The position numbers and the translations under genes are program-made. A DNA stretch of 34,522 nt from assembly GCA_045592225.1 (NCBI GenBank), contig JAZNUH010000088.1:1-34522 (forward strand), read 5' to 3'. The stretch comes from JAZNUH01 sp045592225. Its GTDB lineage: Bacteria; Bacillota; Clostridia; UMGS1883; UMGS1540. Every line of letters starts with the position of its first letter. Position 1 is the stretch's first letter. This document shows, in pieces, positions 1 to 7,550 of the stretch. The notes under the pieces are model-generated. The model did no database searches. It saw only the letters and a list, made by a program, of their open reading frames with translations, and was not told where the DNA came from.

Positions 1-1
1 G

Positions 2-724
2 GTGCTGGCTCTGGTATTTTTGCTTATAAAGATAAACGGCATTGAAGCTGACGGCAAGGCGGCTCTGTTTGATATGTCTATTTTGAAAAAGATATTCAAA
101 ATAGCACTTCCGTCAATAATTCAGCAGTCTGTTGTATCGGTGGGAATGCTTTTTGTACAGACAGTTGTAAATCTTTTTGGTTCATCGGTTGTCGCAGGCT
201 ACACAGCGGCATGTAAAATAGACTCTATTGCCATAGTACCTATGCTTGCAGTGGGTAATGCTATGTCAACCTTCACCGCGCAGAACATTGGTGCAAAGCA
301 GCCTGAACGTGTAAAAAGCGGGTACAAGGCATCACTTTGTATGGTTGGTGTTATGGGCGCAGCTATAGCATTTATCATGCTGTTTTTCGGTGAGGCTTGT
401 GTGGGAATGTTTATGGACAGCGAGAACAGTAAAGCGGCAATTGCTGCCGGTGTGGATTACATAAATGTTACCGCCTGCTTCTACCTTGTATTTGGCTTTA
501 TGAACGTAACCAACGGAATTTTACGCGGTGCAGGTGCTATAGTAGCCTTTGTACTGTCAAGTGTGGGCAGCCTGGGTGTAAGAGTATTAATTGCTTTTGG
601 TCTTGCTGCTACCTTGAATGAATATGCAGTATGGATTGCCGCACCAATAGGCTGGGCACTTTCATTTATATTTGCATTCAGCTATTATCTTACAGGTAAA
701 TGGAAACAAAAATCATTGATTTAA
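2..724 (+). CDS. MATE family efflux transporter, C-terminal part (5' end outside window)
   Basis: This is the last 240 residues of a multidrug and toxin extrusion (MATE/NorM-DinF type) transporter, an inner-membrane antiporter that usually expels cationic drugs or metabolites using Na+ or H+ gradients. The frame is open at the left edge of the window, so the first visible codon is not a real start; family members are about 450 residues and roughly the N-terminal half is missing. Visible are several hydrophobic membrane segments and the family-like stretch 'ALPSIIQQSVVSVGM' near residues 36-50, followed by 'NIGAKQPERVKSGY', which matches the usual NxGA-x-(R/K)xxR-(V/A) loop. The stop is TAA. 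The methyltransferase gene follows after 18 nt. The substrate cannot be read from the sequence. Confidence 0.85.
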   Translation: MLALVFLLIKINGIEADGKAALFDMSILKKIFKIALPSIIQQSVVSVGMLFVQTVVNLFGSSVVAGYTAACKIDSIAIVPMLAVGNAMSTFTAQNIGAKQPERVKSGYKASLCMVGVMGAAIAFIMLFFGEACVGMFMDSENSKAAIAAGVDYINVTACFYLVFGFMNVTNGILRGAGAIVAFVLSSVGSLGVRVLIAFGLAATLNEYAVWIAAPIGWALSFIFAFSYYLTGKWKQKSLI

Positions 725-742
725 ATTTGGAAGGGAAAAATA

Positions 743-1459
743 ATGTACACAGATTTTGCCGCGGTTTATGACCGACTTATGACAGATGTGGACTATTCAA
801 GGTGGGCAGACTACTATGAAAGCATCTTTGAAAAATTTAATCTTTCGCCTTCGCTTGTACTGGATATAGGGTGCGGAAGCGGCTCGCTTACAACCCTGCT
901 TGCAGAGCGCGGCTATGACATGATAGGACTTGACAGCTCGGAGGATATGCTGCGTATAGCCAAGGAGAAAAACAGGGACATACTGTATATCAATATGGAT
1001 GCGGCTGATTTTGAGCTTTACGGCACAGTAGATGCGGTGGTAAGCTCTCTTGACCTTTTAAACTATGTTGATGATACAGACCGTTTTTTTGCTCTTATAA
1101 ACAACTATTTAAACTATGGCGGAATTTTTGTTTTTGATATAAGCACTCCATACAAGCTTGAAAATGTGCTTGGCAGCAATACCTTCGTATATGATGAGGA
1201 TGATATATTCTACACCTGGGATAATTCCTTTGATGGTAAATACTGTGAAATGATTTTAAATATATTTGTCCGTGAGGGTAACAAATATAAGAGAATAGAC
1301 GAATACCAGACACAAAGGGCTATAACACCCGATGAAATAATTGCATCGGCACAAAAGGCGGGACTGGAAATACTGGGAGTGTATGATGAATTTACCTTTG
1401 ATGCTCCGCGGAAAGACAGTGAAAGAATATTTTTTGCCGTAAGGAGGAAAATGCAGTGA
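743..1459 (+). CDS. Class I SAM-dependent methyltransferase
   Basis: A 238-residue cytosolic methyltransferase of the Rossmann-like class I fold. The SAM-binding motif I is seen as 'VLDIGCGSGSLTTLLAERG' at about residues 39-57, with the acidic residue of motif II in 'GLDSSEDML' (about 62-70) and a motif IV-like 'DAVVSSLDLLNYV' further on. The protein starts 'MYTDFAAVYDRLM', a start often seen in this uncharacterised Clostridia family, and a purine-rich ribosome binding site (GGAAGGGA) precedes the ATG. Its stop overlaps the next gene's GTG start by 4 nt (GTGA), so the two are probably translationally coupled. The methyl acceptor is unknown; small molecule, tRNA and protein substrates are all possible. 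Confidence 0.85.
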   Translation: MYTDFAAVYDRLMTDVDYSRWADYYESIFEKFNLSPSLVLDIGCGSGSLTTLLAERGYDMIGLDSSEDMLRIAKEKNRDILYINMDAADFELYGTVDAVVSSLDLLNYVDDTDRFFALINNYLNYGGIFVFDISTPYKLENVLGSNTFVYDEDDIFYTWDNSFDGKYCEMILNIFVREGNKYKRIDEYQTQRAITPDEIIASAQKAGLEILGVYDEFTFDAPRKDSERIFFAVRRKMQ

Positions 1460-2688
1460 ATGTTGCAGTAATAGGCGGCGGACCTGCAGGTATTATGGCG
1501 GCAGGAACGGCGGCACAGGCTGGGGCAAAGGTGTATTTGTTTGATAAAAACAAACGTATAGGAAAAAAACTGCGCATCACAGGAAAGGGCAGATGCAATA
1601 TAACAAACGCCTGTGAAAGCAGTGAGCTTATTAATAATGTACCACGCGGCGGCAGATTTTTATACAGTGCCTTCAGTCAGTTTTCAAACTTTGACCTGAT
1701 TGATTTTATGGAGAGCATAGGCGTTGCCACAAAGGTGGAAAGAGGAAACCGTGTTTTTCCTCAAAGTGACAGTGCTGTTACCGTTATAGATGCGTTGGGT
1801 AAGTACCTTAAAGAGTCAGGTGTGACCTTTATAGGTGCGGAAGTAAAGGATGTTATAACCGATGAAAACGGTGTTAAGGGTATAACTCTTGCCGATGGCA
1901 GAAACGTCAGAGCAGATGCGGTTATAATAGCAACAGGAGGACTCAGCTATCCCCAGACGGGTTCTACGGGAGACGGATACAAAATGGCGAAGAAGGCAGG
2001 GCATAAAATAACACCCCTTGAACCATCACTTGTACCTCTTGTGTGTGCAGAGGAGTGGGCTGGTAAGCTTACCGGAGTTTCTCTCCGTAATGTTGCACTT
2101 AAAATTACTGACATGTCAGGCAAAAAGGTGTACGAGGATTTTGGCGAAATGCTGTTTACCCACTTTGGTATTTCAGGTCCCATTGTACTGAGTGCGTCGT
2201 CGCATATGTCGGCAAAGGAGCAGTACAAGGCATATATTGACTTAAAGCCTGCACTTACCCCGGAGCAGCTTGACAAACGCCTGATACGCGACTTTGAAAA
2301 ATACGCAAAAAAGGATTTTATAAATTCTCTTGACGATTTACTGCCCAAAAGACTAATAGAAACGGTAGCACAGCTTTCGGATATAGAGTTTCACAAAAAA
2401 ACTGGTGAGCTGACAAAAATACAAAGACAAAACTTTGCGACATTGCTTAAGGGCTTGCCCCTTACAGTAACCGGCTTTCGTCCCATAAACGAGGCTATAA
2501 TCACCTCGGGCGGAGTAAGTATTAAAGAAATAAACCCAAAAACTATGGAAAGTAAAATAGTAAAAAATCTGTATTTTGCAGGTGAAATTATAGATGCAGA
2601 TGCCTATACAGGCGGATTTAATCTTCAGATAGCCTTTTCAACCGGTTATCTGGCAGGAAAAGGAGTAGTGGAAAATGGAGTATGGTAG
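1456..2688 (+). CDS. NAD(P)/FAD-dependent oxidoreductase, HI0933/YhiN family
   Basis: A 410-residue flavoprotein of the HI0933-like family. The N-terminal dinucleotide-binding motif is 'VAVIGGGPAGIMAAG' (residues 3-17), followed by the family signature 'GKKLRITGKGRCNITN' (about 36-51) and a second FAD-contacting stretch 'VIIATGGLSYPQTGSTGDGY'. The C-terminus 'LYFAGEIIDADAYTGGFNLQ' is the usual FAD-binding end. Length is typical. The start is GTG at 1456, chosen because AAGGAGG lies 8 nt upstream and the Rossmann motif begins right after it. The physiological reaction of this family is not settled. It overlaps both neighbours (4 nt upstream, 14 nt downstream), which places it in the operon that leads to cmk and ispH-rpsA. 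Confidence 0.9.
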   Translation: MNVAVIGGGPAGIMAAGTAAQAGAKVYLFDKNKRIGKKLRITGKGRCNITNACESSELINNVPRGGRFLYSAFSQFSNFDLIDFMESIGVATKVERGNRVFPQSDSAVTVIDALGKYLKESGVTFIGAEVKDVITDENGVKGITLADGRNVRADAVIIATGGLSYPQTGSTGDGYKMAKKAGHKITPLEPSLVPLVCAEEWAGKLTGVSLRNVALKITDMSGKKVYEDFGEMLFTHFGISGPIVLSASSHMSAKEQYKAYIDLKPALTPEQLDKRLIRDFEKYAKKDFINSLDDLLPKRLIETVAQLSDIEFHKKTGELTKIQRQNFATLLKGLPLTVTGFRPINEAIITSGGVSIKEINPKTMESKIVKNLYFAGEIIDADAYTGGFNLQIAFSTGYLAGKGVVENGVW

Positions 2689-3085
2689 CAAGGAAGTATC
2701 GGTTTGTGCAATCAAGTTTGCACTTACACCCGACAGAGAAAGTGAAAAACAGCTCAAAGCGGAATTTGCCGCACATGGTGTAAAAACTGCGGCAGTAGAT
2801 TTTGGCGGCGAATTTATCACTTCGGTAAACAAGATTATTGAGAGAGCGGTTGTGGCGGCACGCAGAGAAGGACTTATAGAAGAACACCACAGCGAGGAGG
2901 GTGCGGTTGCCGGTGCGGCAAGAGAGGCACTTTCCCAGATTATGACCAAGGCGCTTGGACTTAACGTAGGCGGCAAAATCGGAATTGCGCGCTATGGTGA
3001 GCACGTGAGCGTGTGCATATTTTTCGGCATAGGTCTTTTGCATTTAAATGAAATGGCAATAGGACTTGGCCACAGAGCGGTGTAG
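2675..3085 (+). CDS. HutP-like protein
   Basis: A 136-residue protein resembling HutP, the Bacillus RNA-binding antiterminator of the histidine utilisation operon that needs L-histidine and a divalent metal. The family-like features are the paired histidines in 'LIEEHHSEEGAVAGAAREA' (about residues 66-84) and the C-terminal 'HLNEMAIGLGHRAV', which supplies further metal-ligand histidines in HutP. Length is close to Bacillus HutP (about 150). There are no hut genes here: the gene overlaps the flavoprotein gene by 14 nt and is followed 11 nt later by cmk. Its ligand and RNA target, if any, are therefore unknown. AAAGGAG sits about 10 nt before the ATG. Family assignment is from remembered motifs, not from a search. 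Confidence 0.75.
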   Translation: MEYGSKEVSVCAIKFALTPDRESEKQLKAEFAAHGVKTAAVDFGGEFITSVNKIIERAVVAARREGLIEEHHSEEGAVAGAAREALSQIMTKALGLNVGGKIGIARYGEHVSVCIFFGIGLLHLNEMAIGLGHRAV

Positions 3086-3096
3086 GAGGAAGAAAA

Positions 3097-3759
3097 ATGA
3101 AAGTAGCTATTGACGGTCCTGCAGGTGCAGGTAAAAGCACAATTTCAAAAAAGGCGGCGGCGGAGCTTGGTTTTATATACATAGACACAGGCGCTATGTA
3201 CCGTGCAGTTGCACTTTTTATGTTAAGACGCGGTATTGACACAAAAAACGATGAAAAGGGTATAGAAGGTCTGCTTTCACAGGTGGATATAGATATATGC
3301 CACGTTGACGGTGAGCAAAGGGTATTTTTATGCGGTGAAGATGTATCCGACCTTATACGCACTCCCGAGGTTTCGGTAGGTGCATCAAATGTTGCGGTTT
3401 TCCCTGCGGTACGCGCAAAGCTTACCCAGCTGCAGAGAGGACTTGCAGAAAAATACAATGTAATTATGGACGGCAGGGATATAGGCACCTGTGTTCTGCC
3501 TGATGCAGAGGTTAAAATTTTCCTTACAGCCAGCGTTGATGCACGCGCCAAGAGAAGACATAAGGAGCTTCTTGAAAAGGGAATGGAGAGCAATTTTGAG
3601 GATGTAAAGAGGGATATGGAGTACAGGGACAAAAATGACAGTGAAAGAGAATGTGCCCCCCTTCGTGCAGCAGAGGACAGCATAACAGTTGACACCACAG
3701 AATATAATCTTGAAGAGTCCATTGAACTGGTTCTCTCACAAATAAGAAAAAGGATGTAA
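3097..3759 (+). CDS. cmk: Cytidylate kinase
   Basis: A 220-residue (d)CMP kinase that phosphorylates CMP and dCMP with ATP to give the diphosphates for RNA, DNA and phospholipid synthesis in the cytosol. The P-loop is 'IDGPAGAGKSTISKK' (residues 4-18), followed directly by the CMP-binding 'YIDTGAMYRAVAL' (about 28-40). 'MDGRDIGTCVLPDAEVKIFLTA' (about 128-149) is the usual NMP-binding signature, and the lid region with 'ERECAPLRAAEDSI' and 'DTTEYNLEE' ends the protein as in other Firmicutes. Length is normal. AGGAGG precedes the ATG by 7 nt. The cmk-plsC-ispH-rpsA order is a common Clostridia arrangement. Confidence 0.97.
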   Translation: MKVAIDGPAGAGKSTISKKAAAELGFIYIDTGAMYRAVALFMLRRGIDTKNDEKGIEGLLSQVDIDICHVDGEQRVFLCGEDVSDLIRTPEVSVGASNVAVFPAVRAKLTQLQRGLAEKYNVIMDGRDIGTCVLPDAEVKIFLTASVDARAKRRHKELLEKGMESNFEDVKRDMEYRDKNDSERECAPLRAAEDSITVDTTEYNLEESIELVLSQIRKRM

Positions 3760-3764
3760 CCGAT

Positions 3765-4346
3765 ATGCTTTATAATATAATCGTTAAAATTGTATACGCA
3801 TTTACAAGAATAATCTTCGGTCTTAAACACGAGGGTTTTGAGCATGTACCCAGCGAGGGCGGAGTAATAATATGTCCGAATCACAAATCATTCTGGGATC
3901 CTGTTGTGGTAACCATTCTGCTTAAAAGGCATCCTGTTTTTATGGCAAAGGAAGAGCTTTTTCGCTTTCCGCCTTTGGGTTGGCTGCTGCGAAAATTTCA
4001 TGCCTACCCCATAAAAAGAGGGATGGCAGACTTGTCGTCTATAAAAACTTTTGTAAGAACGTTAAAGGAAGGCAATCTGGTTATGATATTCCCCGAAGGC
4101 ACACGAGTAAGAAAGGGCAAGGAGTCAAAGGGACATAACGGTGCTGTGAGAATAGCACTTATGAGTGATGCACAAATTGTACCTGTGGGTATAAAGGGCA
4201 ATTTTAAGTGGTTCCGTCCCATAAAAGTTTCTGCGGGCGTGCCCTTTGATTTGTCTGCTTACCGTGGCAGACGTGCAACAGAAGAGGAAGTAACCGGAAT
4301 TACAAACGAGATTATGCGTGAAATATACACGCTGGCGGGTGAATAA
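3765..4346 (+). CDS. plsC: 1-acyl-sn-glycerol-3-phosphate acyltransferase (PlsC type)
   Basis: A 193-residue membrane-associated acyltransferase that converts lysophosphatidate to phosphatidate in phospholipid synthesis. The catalytic HX4D motif is visible as 'NHKSFWDP' (about residues 39-46) and the acceptor-phosphate motif as 'FPEGTR' (about 108-113). The N-terminal segment is hydrophobic, as expected for membrane attachment. It begins 5 nt after cmk and ends 3 nt before ispH-rpsA, so all three are almost certainly co-transcribed. The short length is normal for Firmicute PlsC. Acyl-donor preference (acyl-ACP or acyl-CoA) cannot be read. Confidence 0.92.
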   Translation: MLYNIIVKIVYAFTRIIFGLKHEGFEHVPSEGGVIICPNHKSFWDPVVVTILLKRHPVFMAKEELFRFPPLGWLLRKFHAYPIKRGMADLSSIKTFVRTLKEGNLVMIFPEGTRVRKGKESKGHNGAVRIALMSDAQIVPVGIKGNFKWFRPIKVSAGVPFDLSAYRGRRATEEEVTGITNEIMREIYTLAGE

Positions 4347-4349
4347 TAT

Positions 4350-6323
4350 ATGGAGATTATACTTGCAAAAACAGCCGGGTTTTGCTTTGGGGTAAATCGT
4401 GCGGTTAAAATTGCCGAGGAGCTGTCCGGCGGCAAAAATGTGTATACCCTGGGACCGCTTATTCACAACAAGGATGAGGTAGACAGGCTCGAGGCTATGG
4501 GTGTAGGTGTTTACACCAGTGTAAACCAGGCAAAAAAAGGCGATACAGTAATAATACGAAGCCACGGTATAGCAAAGGCAGAAGAGGATGTTTTAAGAGA
4601 AAAAGAAGTCAATATTGTGGATGCAACCTGCCCCTTTGTTAAAAAAATTCATAATATTGTGGCAGAGTATTATAATAAAGGATATAAGATTTTAATTGCA
4701 GGTGACCCTGCACATCCCGAAGTTATAGGTATAAACGGCTGGTGCGAAGGAAAAGCGGTTATTTTATCAAAAATCGACGAAATCCCCGATAAAATAAGGG
4801 GTTTAGAGCATATTTGTGTGGTTGCACAGACCACTTCCGACAGATTTTTTTGGGAAAAAGTTATAAATATCGTAAAAAACTATTGCAAAGACATAGCATT
4901 TTTTGATACAATATGCGGAGCGACCAATGAGAGACAGAGCGAAGCAGATAAACTTTCCGCCAAATGCGACGCTATGATTGTAATAGGCGGTAAGAACAGC
5001 TCTAACACAACCAAGCTTGCAAAGATATGTGAAAGAAACTGTAACAGGGTTTTTCACATTGAAAATGCAGACGAGTTAAAGAATGATTTCCGGAGAGGAG
5101 ACAGGGTTGGAGTGACTGCGGGCGCATCTGCTCCCGATTGGATAATTAAGGAGGTTTTAAACACGATGGAAGAATTTTCAAAAGGCACAGAACTTAGTTT
5201 TGAGGAGGAACTGAAAAATTCACTTGTAACTTTAAATACAGGAGATATTGTCAAGGGTACAGTTATCGGTATTACCCCGACAGAGGTTTATGTAGACCTG
5301 GGCTACAAGTCCGACGGCGTTATGAGTGTATCTGAAATCACAGATTCACCTGACGAAAAGGTTGAAGACATCATCAAAGTTGGTAGTGAAATCGAAGCAT
5401 ACGTTTACAGAGTAAGCGATGTTGACGGTATTGTTGGTCTTTCTATGAAGCGTCTCAAGGCTATGAAGGGCTGGACAAAAATGCAGGAAGCATTTGAAAA
5501 CAAACAGGATATTACAGGTAAAATCATTGAAACAGTTAACGGTGGCGTTATTGCTACAGCTGACGGCGTAAGAGTATTTATCCCTGCTTCACAGGCAAAT
5601 GACAGATACTTAAGCGATTTATCCGTTCTTATCGGTAAAACTGTTCCTATCAGAATCCGCGACGTTAACGTTATGCGTAAAAAGGTTATCGGTTCTGTTA
5701 AGGACATTCTCGTAGAAGAAAAAGAAAAGAAGAGCCAGGAATTCTGGGCAAAGATTGATGCAGGTCAGACAGAGTTTGACGGTACAGTTAAAACTCTTAC
5801 AAACTTCGGTGCATTTGTTGATATCGGCGGCGTTGACGGCCTTATCCACATTTCCGAACTGTCCTGGAAGCACATCAAACATCCTTCCGAAGTACTTAAG
5901 GAAGGCGACAGCGTAAAGGTTACTCTGCTTGATGCTAACCGCGAAACAGGTAAGATTTCTCTCGGCTACAGAAAAGCTGAAGACAATCCCTGGGTTATCG
6001 CTGAAAAGACATTCAAGACAGGCGATGTTGTTACAGTTAAGGTTGTTCGTCTTGTACCCTTTGGTGCATTCGTTGAAATGATTCCCGGAATTGACGGTCT
6101 TATCCATATTTCACAGATTGCTAACAAGAGAATTGGCAAGCCCGCTGACGAACTGTCAATCGGACAGGAAGTTGAAGCTAAAATCATGGAAATGGATCTC
6201 GAGAACAAGAAGATTGCTCTCAGCATCCGCGCACTTCTCCCTGTAGAAGAAGCTCCTGCTGCTGAAGAAGCTCCCGCAGAAGCACCTGCAGAAGAAGCTG
6301 CTGCTGAAGAAACAGCTGAATAA
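4350..6323 (+). CDS. ispH-rpsA: Fused 4-hydroxy-3-methylbut-2-enyl diphosphate reductase / ribosomal protein S1
   Basis: A 657-residue fusion. Residues 1-272 are IspH (LytB), the [4Fe-4S] enzyme that makes IPP and DMAPP in the last step of the MEP isoprenoid pathway; cluster cysteines are C12 ('GFCFGVNRAV'), C94 ('DATCPFVKK') and C189 ('TICGATNERQ'). Residues about 296-367, 383-452, 471-541 and 557-627 are four S1 RNA-binding domains, best seen in 'FGAFVDIGGVDGLIHISEL' and 'FGAFVEMIPGIDGLIHISQ'. A Glu/Ala/Pro-rich acidic tail ends the protein. Such fusions are known in Clostridia. At the junction there is an AAGGAGG and an in-frame ATG (M273), and codon use changes: ATA isoleucine codons are common before it and none is seen after it. 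Separate production of S1 is therefore likely (inference). Confidence 0.95.
   Translation: MEIILAKTAGFCFGVNRAVKIAEELSGGKNVYTLGPLIHNKDEVDRLEAMGVGVYTSVNQAKKGDTVIIRSHGIAKAEEDVLREKEVNIVDATCPFVKKIHNIVAEYYNKGYKILIAGDPAHPEVIGINGWCEGKAVILSKIDEIPDKIRGLEHICVVAQTTSDRFFWEKVINIVKNYCKDIAFFDTICGATNERQSEADKLSAKCDAMIVIGGKNSSNTTKLAKICERNCNRVFHIENADELKNDFRRGDRVGVTAGASAPDWIIKEVLNTMEEFSKGTELSFEEELKNSLVTLNTGDIVKGTVIGITPTEVYVDLGYKSDGVMSVSEITDSPDEKVEDIIKVGSEIEAYVYRVSDVDGIVGLSMKRLKAMKGWTKMQEAFENKQDITGKIIETVNGGVIATADGVRVFIPASQANDRYLSDLSVLIGKTVPIRIRDVNVMRKKVIGSVKDILVEEKEKKSQEFWAKIDAGQTEFDGTVKTLTNFGAFVDIGGVDGLIHISELSWKHIKHPSEVLKEGDSVKVTLLDANRETGKISLGYRKAEDNPWVIAEKTFKTGDVVTVKVVRLVPFGAFVEMIPGIDGLIHISQIANKRIGKPADELSIGQEVEAKIMEMDLENKKIALSIRALLPVEEAPAAEEAPAEAPAEEAAAEETAE
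5148..5168 (+). promoter_or_regulatory. Probable internal ribosome binding site and start for free S1 protein
   Basis: AAGGAGG at 5148-5154 is followed 11 nt later by an ATG at 5166-5168, in frame with ispH-rpsA. Initiation here would give a 385-residue four-S1-domain protein, close to the size of stand-alone Firmicute S1-like proteins. The spacing is somewhat long, so use of this start is inferred. It sits exactly at the domain junction and at the codon-usage change. Confidence 0.55.
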
Positions 6324-6336
6324 TAAAAAGCATTAG

Positions 6337-6366
6337 AAAAGTGCATCCGAACGGATGCACTTTTTT
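6337..6366. terminator. Bidirectional rho-independent terminator between convergent genes
   Basis: The stem GTGCATCC (6341-6348) and GGATGCAC (6353-6360) encloses the loop GAAC, with AAAA before and TTTTTT after it. The A/T tracts on both sides make it usable in both directions. It ends the ispH-rpsA operon on + and the ECF gene on -. Confidence 0.92.
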
Positions 6367-6383
6367 GTGTGTCTAGGCTTGCA

Positions 6384-6908
6384 CTATTTTTTAACCGCTT
6401 TATCAAGCACCATTACCAGCGGAGGAATAATTACAATCTGTAGTATAATACCGGGTATTGCATTTGTAACCGCACCGGCTATAAATGTACCGAAGGTAAA
6501 GGCATTTCCAACTACGCCCATGCATATTGCCGTAGCAATGCCCCATATAATTCTGCCGATAAGCATTGACAGGATAAGAGAGCAGTAAATATACCCTTTC
6601 TTTTTGGGAAATGCACGATGCAGTATTCCGGATACAACACCGTATGCCGCAAGCTCAAACGCCATACAAAGCGCCGTCGGGAACATGGGAGGCATACCAA
6701 GGACCGCAGAACGGAGCAGGGGGGAGATTAGCCCCACAGCCAATCCGTATGGCCAGCCACATATAAAGCCGCATAAAAGCACAGGGATGTGCATAGGGCA
6801 AAGCATTGCACCTATCTGTGGTATTTGCCCTGTAAAAAAGGGAAGTATGTAAGCGATGGCAATAAATATTGCCGAGTAAACAAGCTTGTGGAGTTTTGTG
6901 TTTTTCAT
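6384..6908 (-). CDS. ECF transporter S component (substrate-binding membrane subunit)
   Basis: A 174-residue integral membrane protein of the energy-coupling factor S-component class, which binds a vitamin or precursor and works with a shared EcfT-EcfA1A2 module that is not in this window. Six hydrophobic segments fill nearly the whole length. The stretch 'LCPMHIPVLLCGFICGWPYG' (about 36-55) followed by 'GLISPLLRSAVLGMPPMFPTA' is typical of a widespread Clostridia S-component group, to my recollection closest to pantothenate-type (PanT) proteins, but I do not assign a substrate. GAAAGGA lies 8 nt before the ATG. The gene has its own promoter and a leader with an intrinsic terminator just before the ribosome binding site, so expression is probably controlled by attenuation. 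Confidence 0.88.
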   Translation of the reverse strand: MKNTKLHKLVYSAIFIAIAYILPFFTGQIPQIGAMLCPMHIPVLLCGFICGWPYGLAVGLISPLLRSAVLGMPPMFPTALCMAFELAAYGVVSGILHRAFPKKKGYIYCSLILSMLIGRIIWGIATAICMGVVGNAFTFGTFIAGAVTNAIPGIILQIVIIPPLVMVLDKAVKK

Positions 6909-6922
6909 AGTTTTAATCCTTT

Positions 6923-6967
6923 CAAAAAAATAAGGTGTTGTTTTTTCTGCGGAAAAAACAACACCTT
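6923..6967 (-). terminator. Leader terminator (attenuator) before the ECF S-component gene
   Basis: On the minus strand a 16-bp perfect stem (arms 6952-6967 and 6932-6947, loop 6948-6951) is followed by a T-rich tract (6923-6931) that runs straight into the ribosome binding site (6917-6923). An intrinsic terminator placed between promoter and start codon is the hallmark of a riboswitch or other attenuation leader. Confidence 0.85.
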
Positions 6968-7048
6968 CATAGTGTCATAAATAAAAGTTTGCCGTTTTGG
7001 ATAATATGAACTTCTGTTCATTACGTTGTTCTTCAGAACAACATAGGA
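6968..7048 (-). promoter_or_regulatory. 5' leader of the ECF gene, candidate riboswitch or attenuation sensor of unknown class
   Basis: Between the promoter and the attenuator, the minus-strand transcript carries two compact hairpins. The first pairs 7036-7042 with 7025-7031 (GTTGTTC/GAACAAC, 4-nt loop). The second pairs 7016-7021 with 7006-7011 (ATGAAC/GTTCAT, 4-nt loop). An unpaired stretch of about 40 nt follows. The 3' arm of the first hairpin (AACAAC) is complementary to GTTGTT in the 5' arm of the terminator, so mutually exclusive folds are possible. I do not recognise TPP, FMN, cobalamin, THF or preQ1 consensus elements. Confidence 0.45.
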
Positions 7049-7077
7049 ATTATAACATATATTACAGTAAAATGCAA
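7049..7077 (-). promoter_or_regulatory. Sigma-A type promoter of the ECF gene
   Basis: On the minus strand, -35 TTGCAT (7072-7077) and -10 TATAAT (7049-7054) are separated by 17 nt. The promoter begins right after the stop codon of the DUF3842 gene (7082-7084) and starts a leader of roughly 130 nt. Confidence 0.8.
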
Positions 7078-7081
7078 TAGC

Positions 7082-7486
7082 TTACATCAGTTTTTCAAGC
7101 TTTGTTATTACATCGCCTATAAGCGCTGACATACTGCAGTCAGCAACGCCGGCTACAAGGTTCTGGCATTTGTTTACAGGCAGTAAAATACGTACCGCAT
7201 CTGCCTGACCTATGGCAACAGCCATTTTGGGTGTAATTTCACCAAACAGGGAATCGGCAATAACAATACCCACAGGGCCTATAATAACATCCGCCTTGCG
7301 GCATGCAACGAGAATGGGATTTTCGCCTGTAGCACCGTTTTTTGCACCTGCCTTAATCATTGCGGCTGTGGCCGTGGCATTTGTGCCTACAGCGGTTATT
7401 TTTGCGTTTTCAAAACGGGGGAGAATGGCTTTTATAATCTGTGCACCAAGCTGACCGCCCTGACCGTCTACAATAAGTATGTTCAT
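7082..7486 (-). CDS. DUF3842 family protein
   Basis: A 134-residue protein matching my recollection of the DUF3842 family, small Clostridia proteins of unknown function. The N-terminus 'MNILIVDGQGGQLGAQIIKAI' looks like a nucleotide-binding beta-alpha unit with a Gly-rich turn. Later stretches 'AVGTNATATAAMIKAGA' and 'VIIGPVGIVIADSLFGEIT' are also Gly/Ala-rich and suggest a small alpha/beta domain that may bind a nucleotide or cofactor (inference). TAGGAGC precedes the ATG. It lies between the serCA terminator and the ECF promoter, so it is read either through the serCA terminator or from a promoter I cannot identify. Confidence 0.8.
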   Translation of the reverse strand: MNILIVDGQGGQLGAQIIKAILPRFENAKITAVGTNATATAAMIKAGAKNGATGENPILVACRKADVIIGPVGIVIADSLFGEITPKMAVAIGQADAVRILLPVNKCQNLVAGVADCSMSALIGDVITKLEKLM

Positions 7487-7504
7487 TTTTTAGCTCCTAT
7501 AAAT

Positions 7505-7545
7505 GAATAAAAGGAATGTAAAAATTTGGTTTTTACATTCCCTTA
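7505..7545 (-). terminator. Rho-independent terminator after serA
   Basis: A 12-bp perfect stem (GGAATGTAAAAA at 7513-7524 pairs with 7530-7541, 5-nt loop) is followed on the minus strand by TTTTATT. It lies just beyond the serA stop codon and ends the serC-serA transcript. Confidence 0.85.
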
Positions 7546-7550
7546 TTTTG

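Noticed and set aside
2961..3884. 307-residue open frame on the minus strand
   Set aside because: It is antisense to cmk and parts of its neighbours, which are certain; no family motif and no ribosome binding site are visible.
6968..7048. Known vitamin riboswitch before the ECF gene
   Set aside because: I could not match TPP, FMN, cobalamin, THF or preQ1 consensus elements by eye, so only an attenuator of unknown class is claimed.
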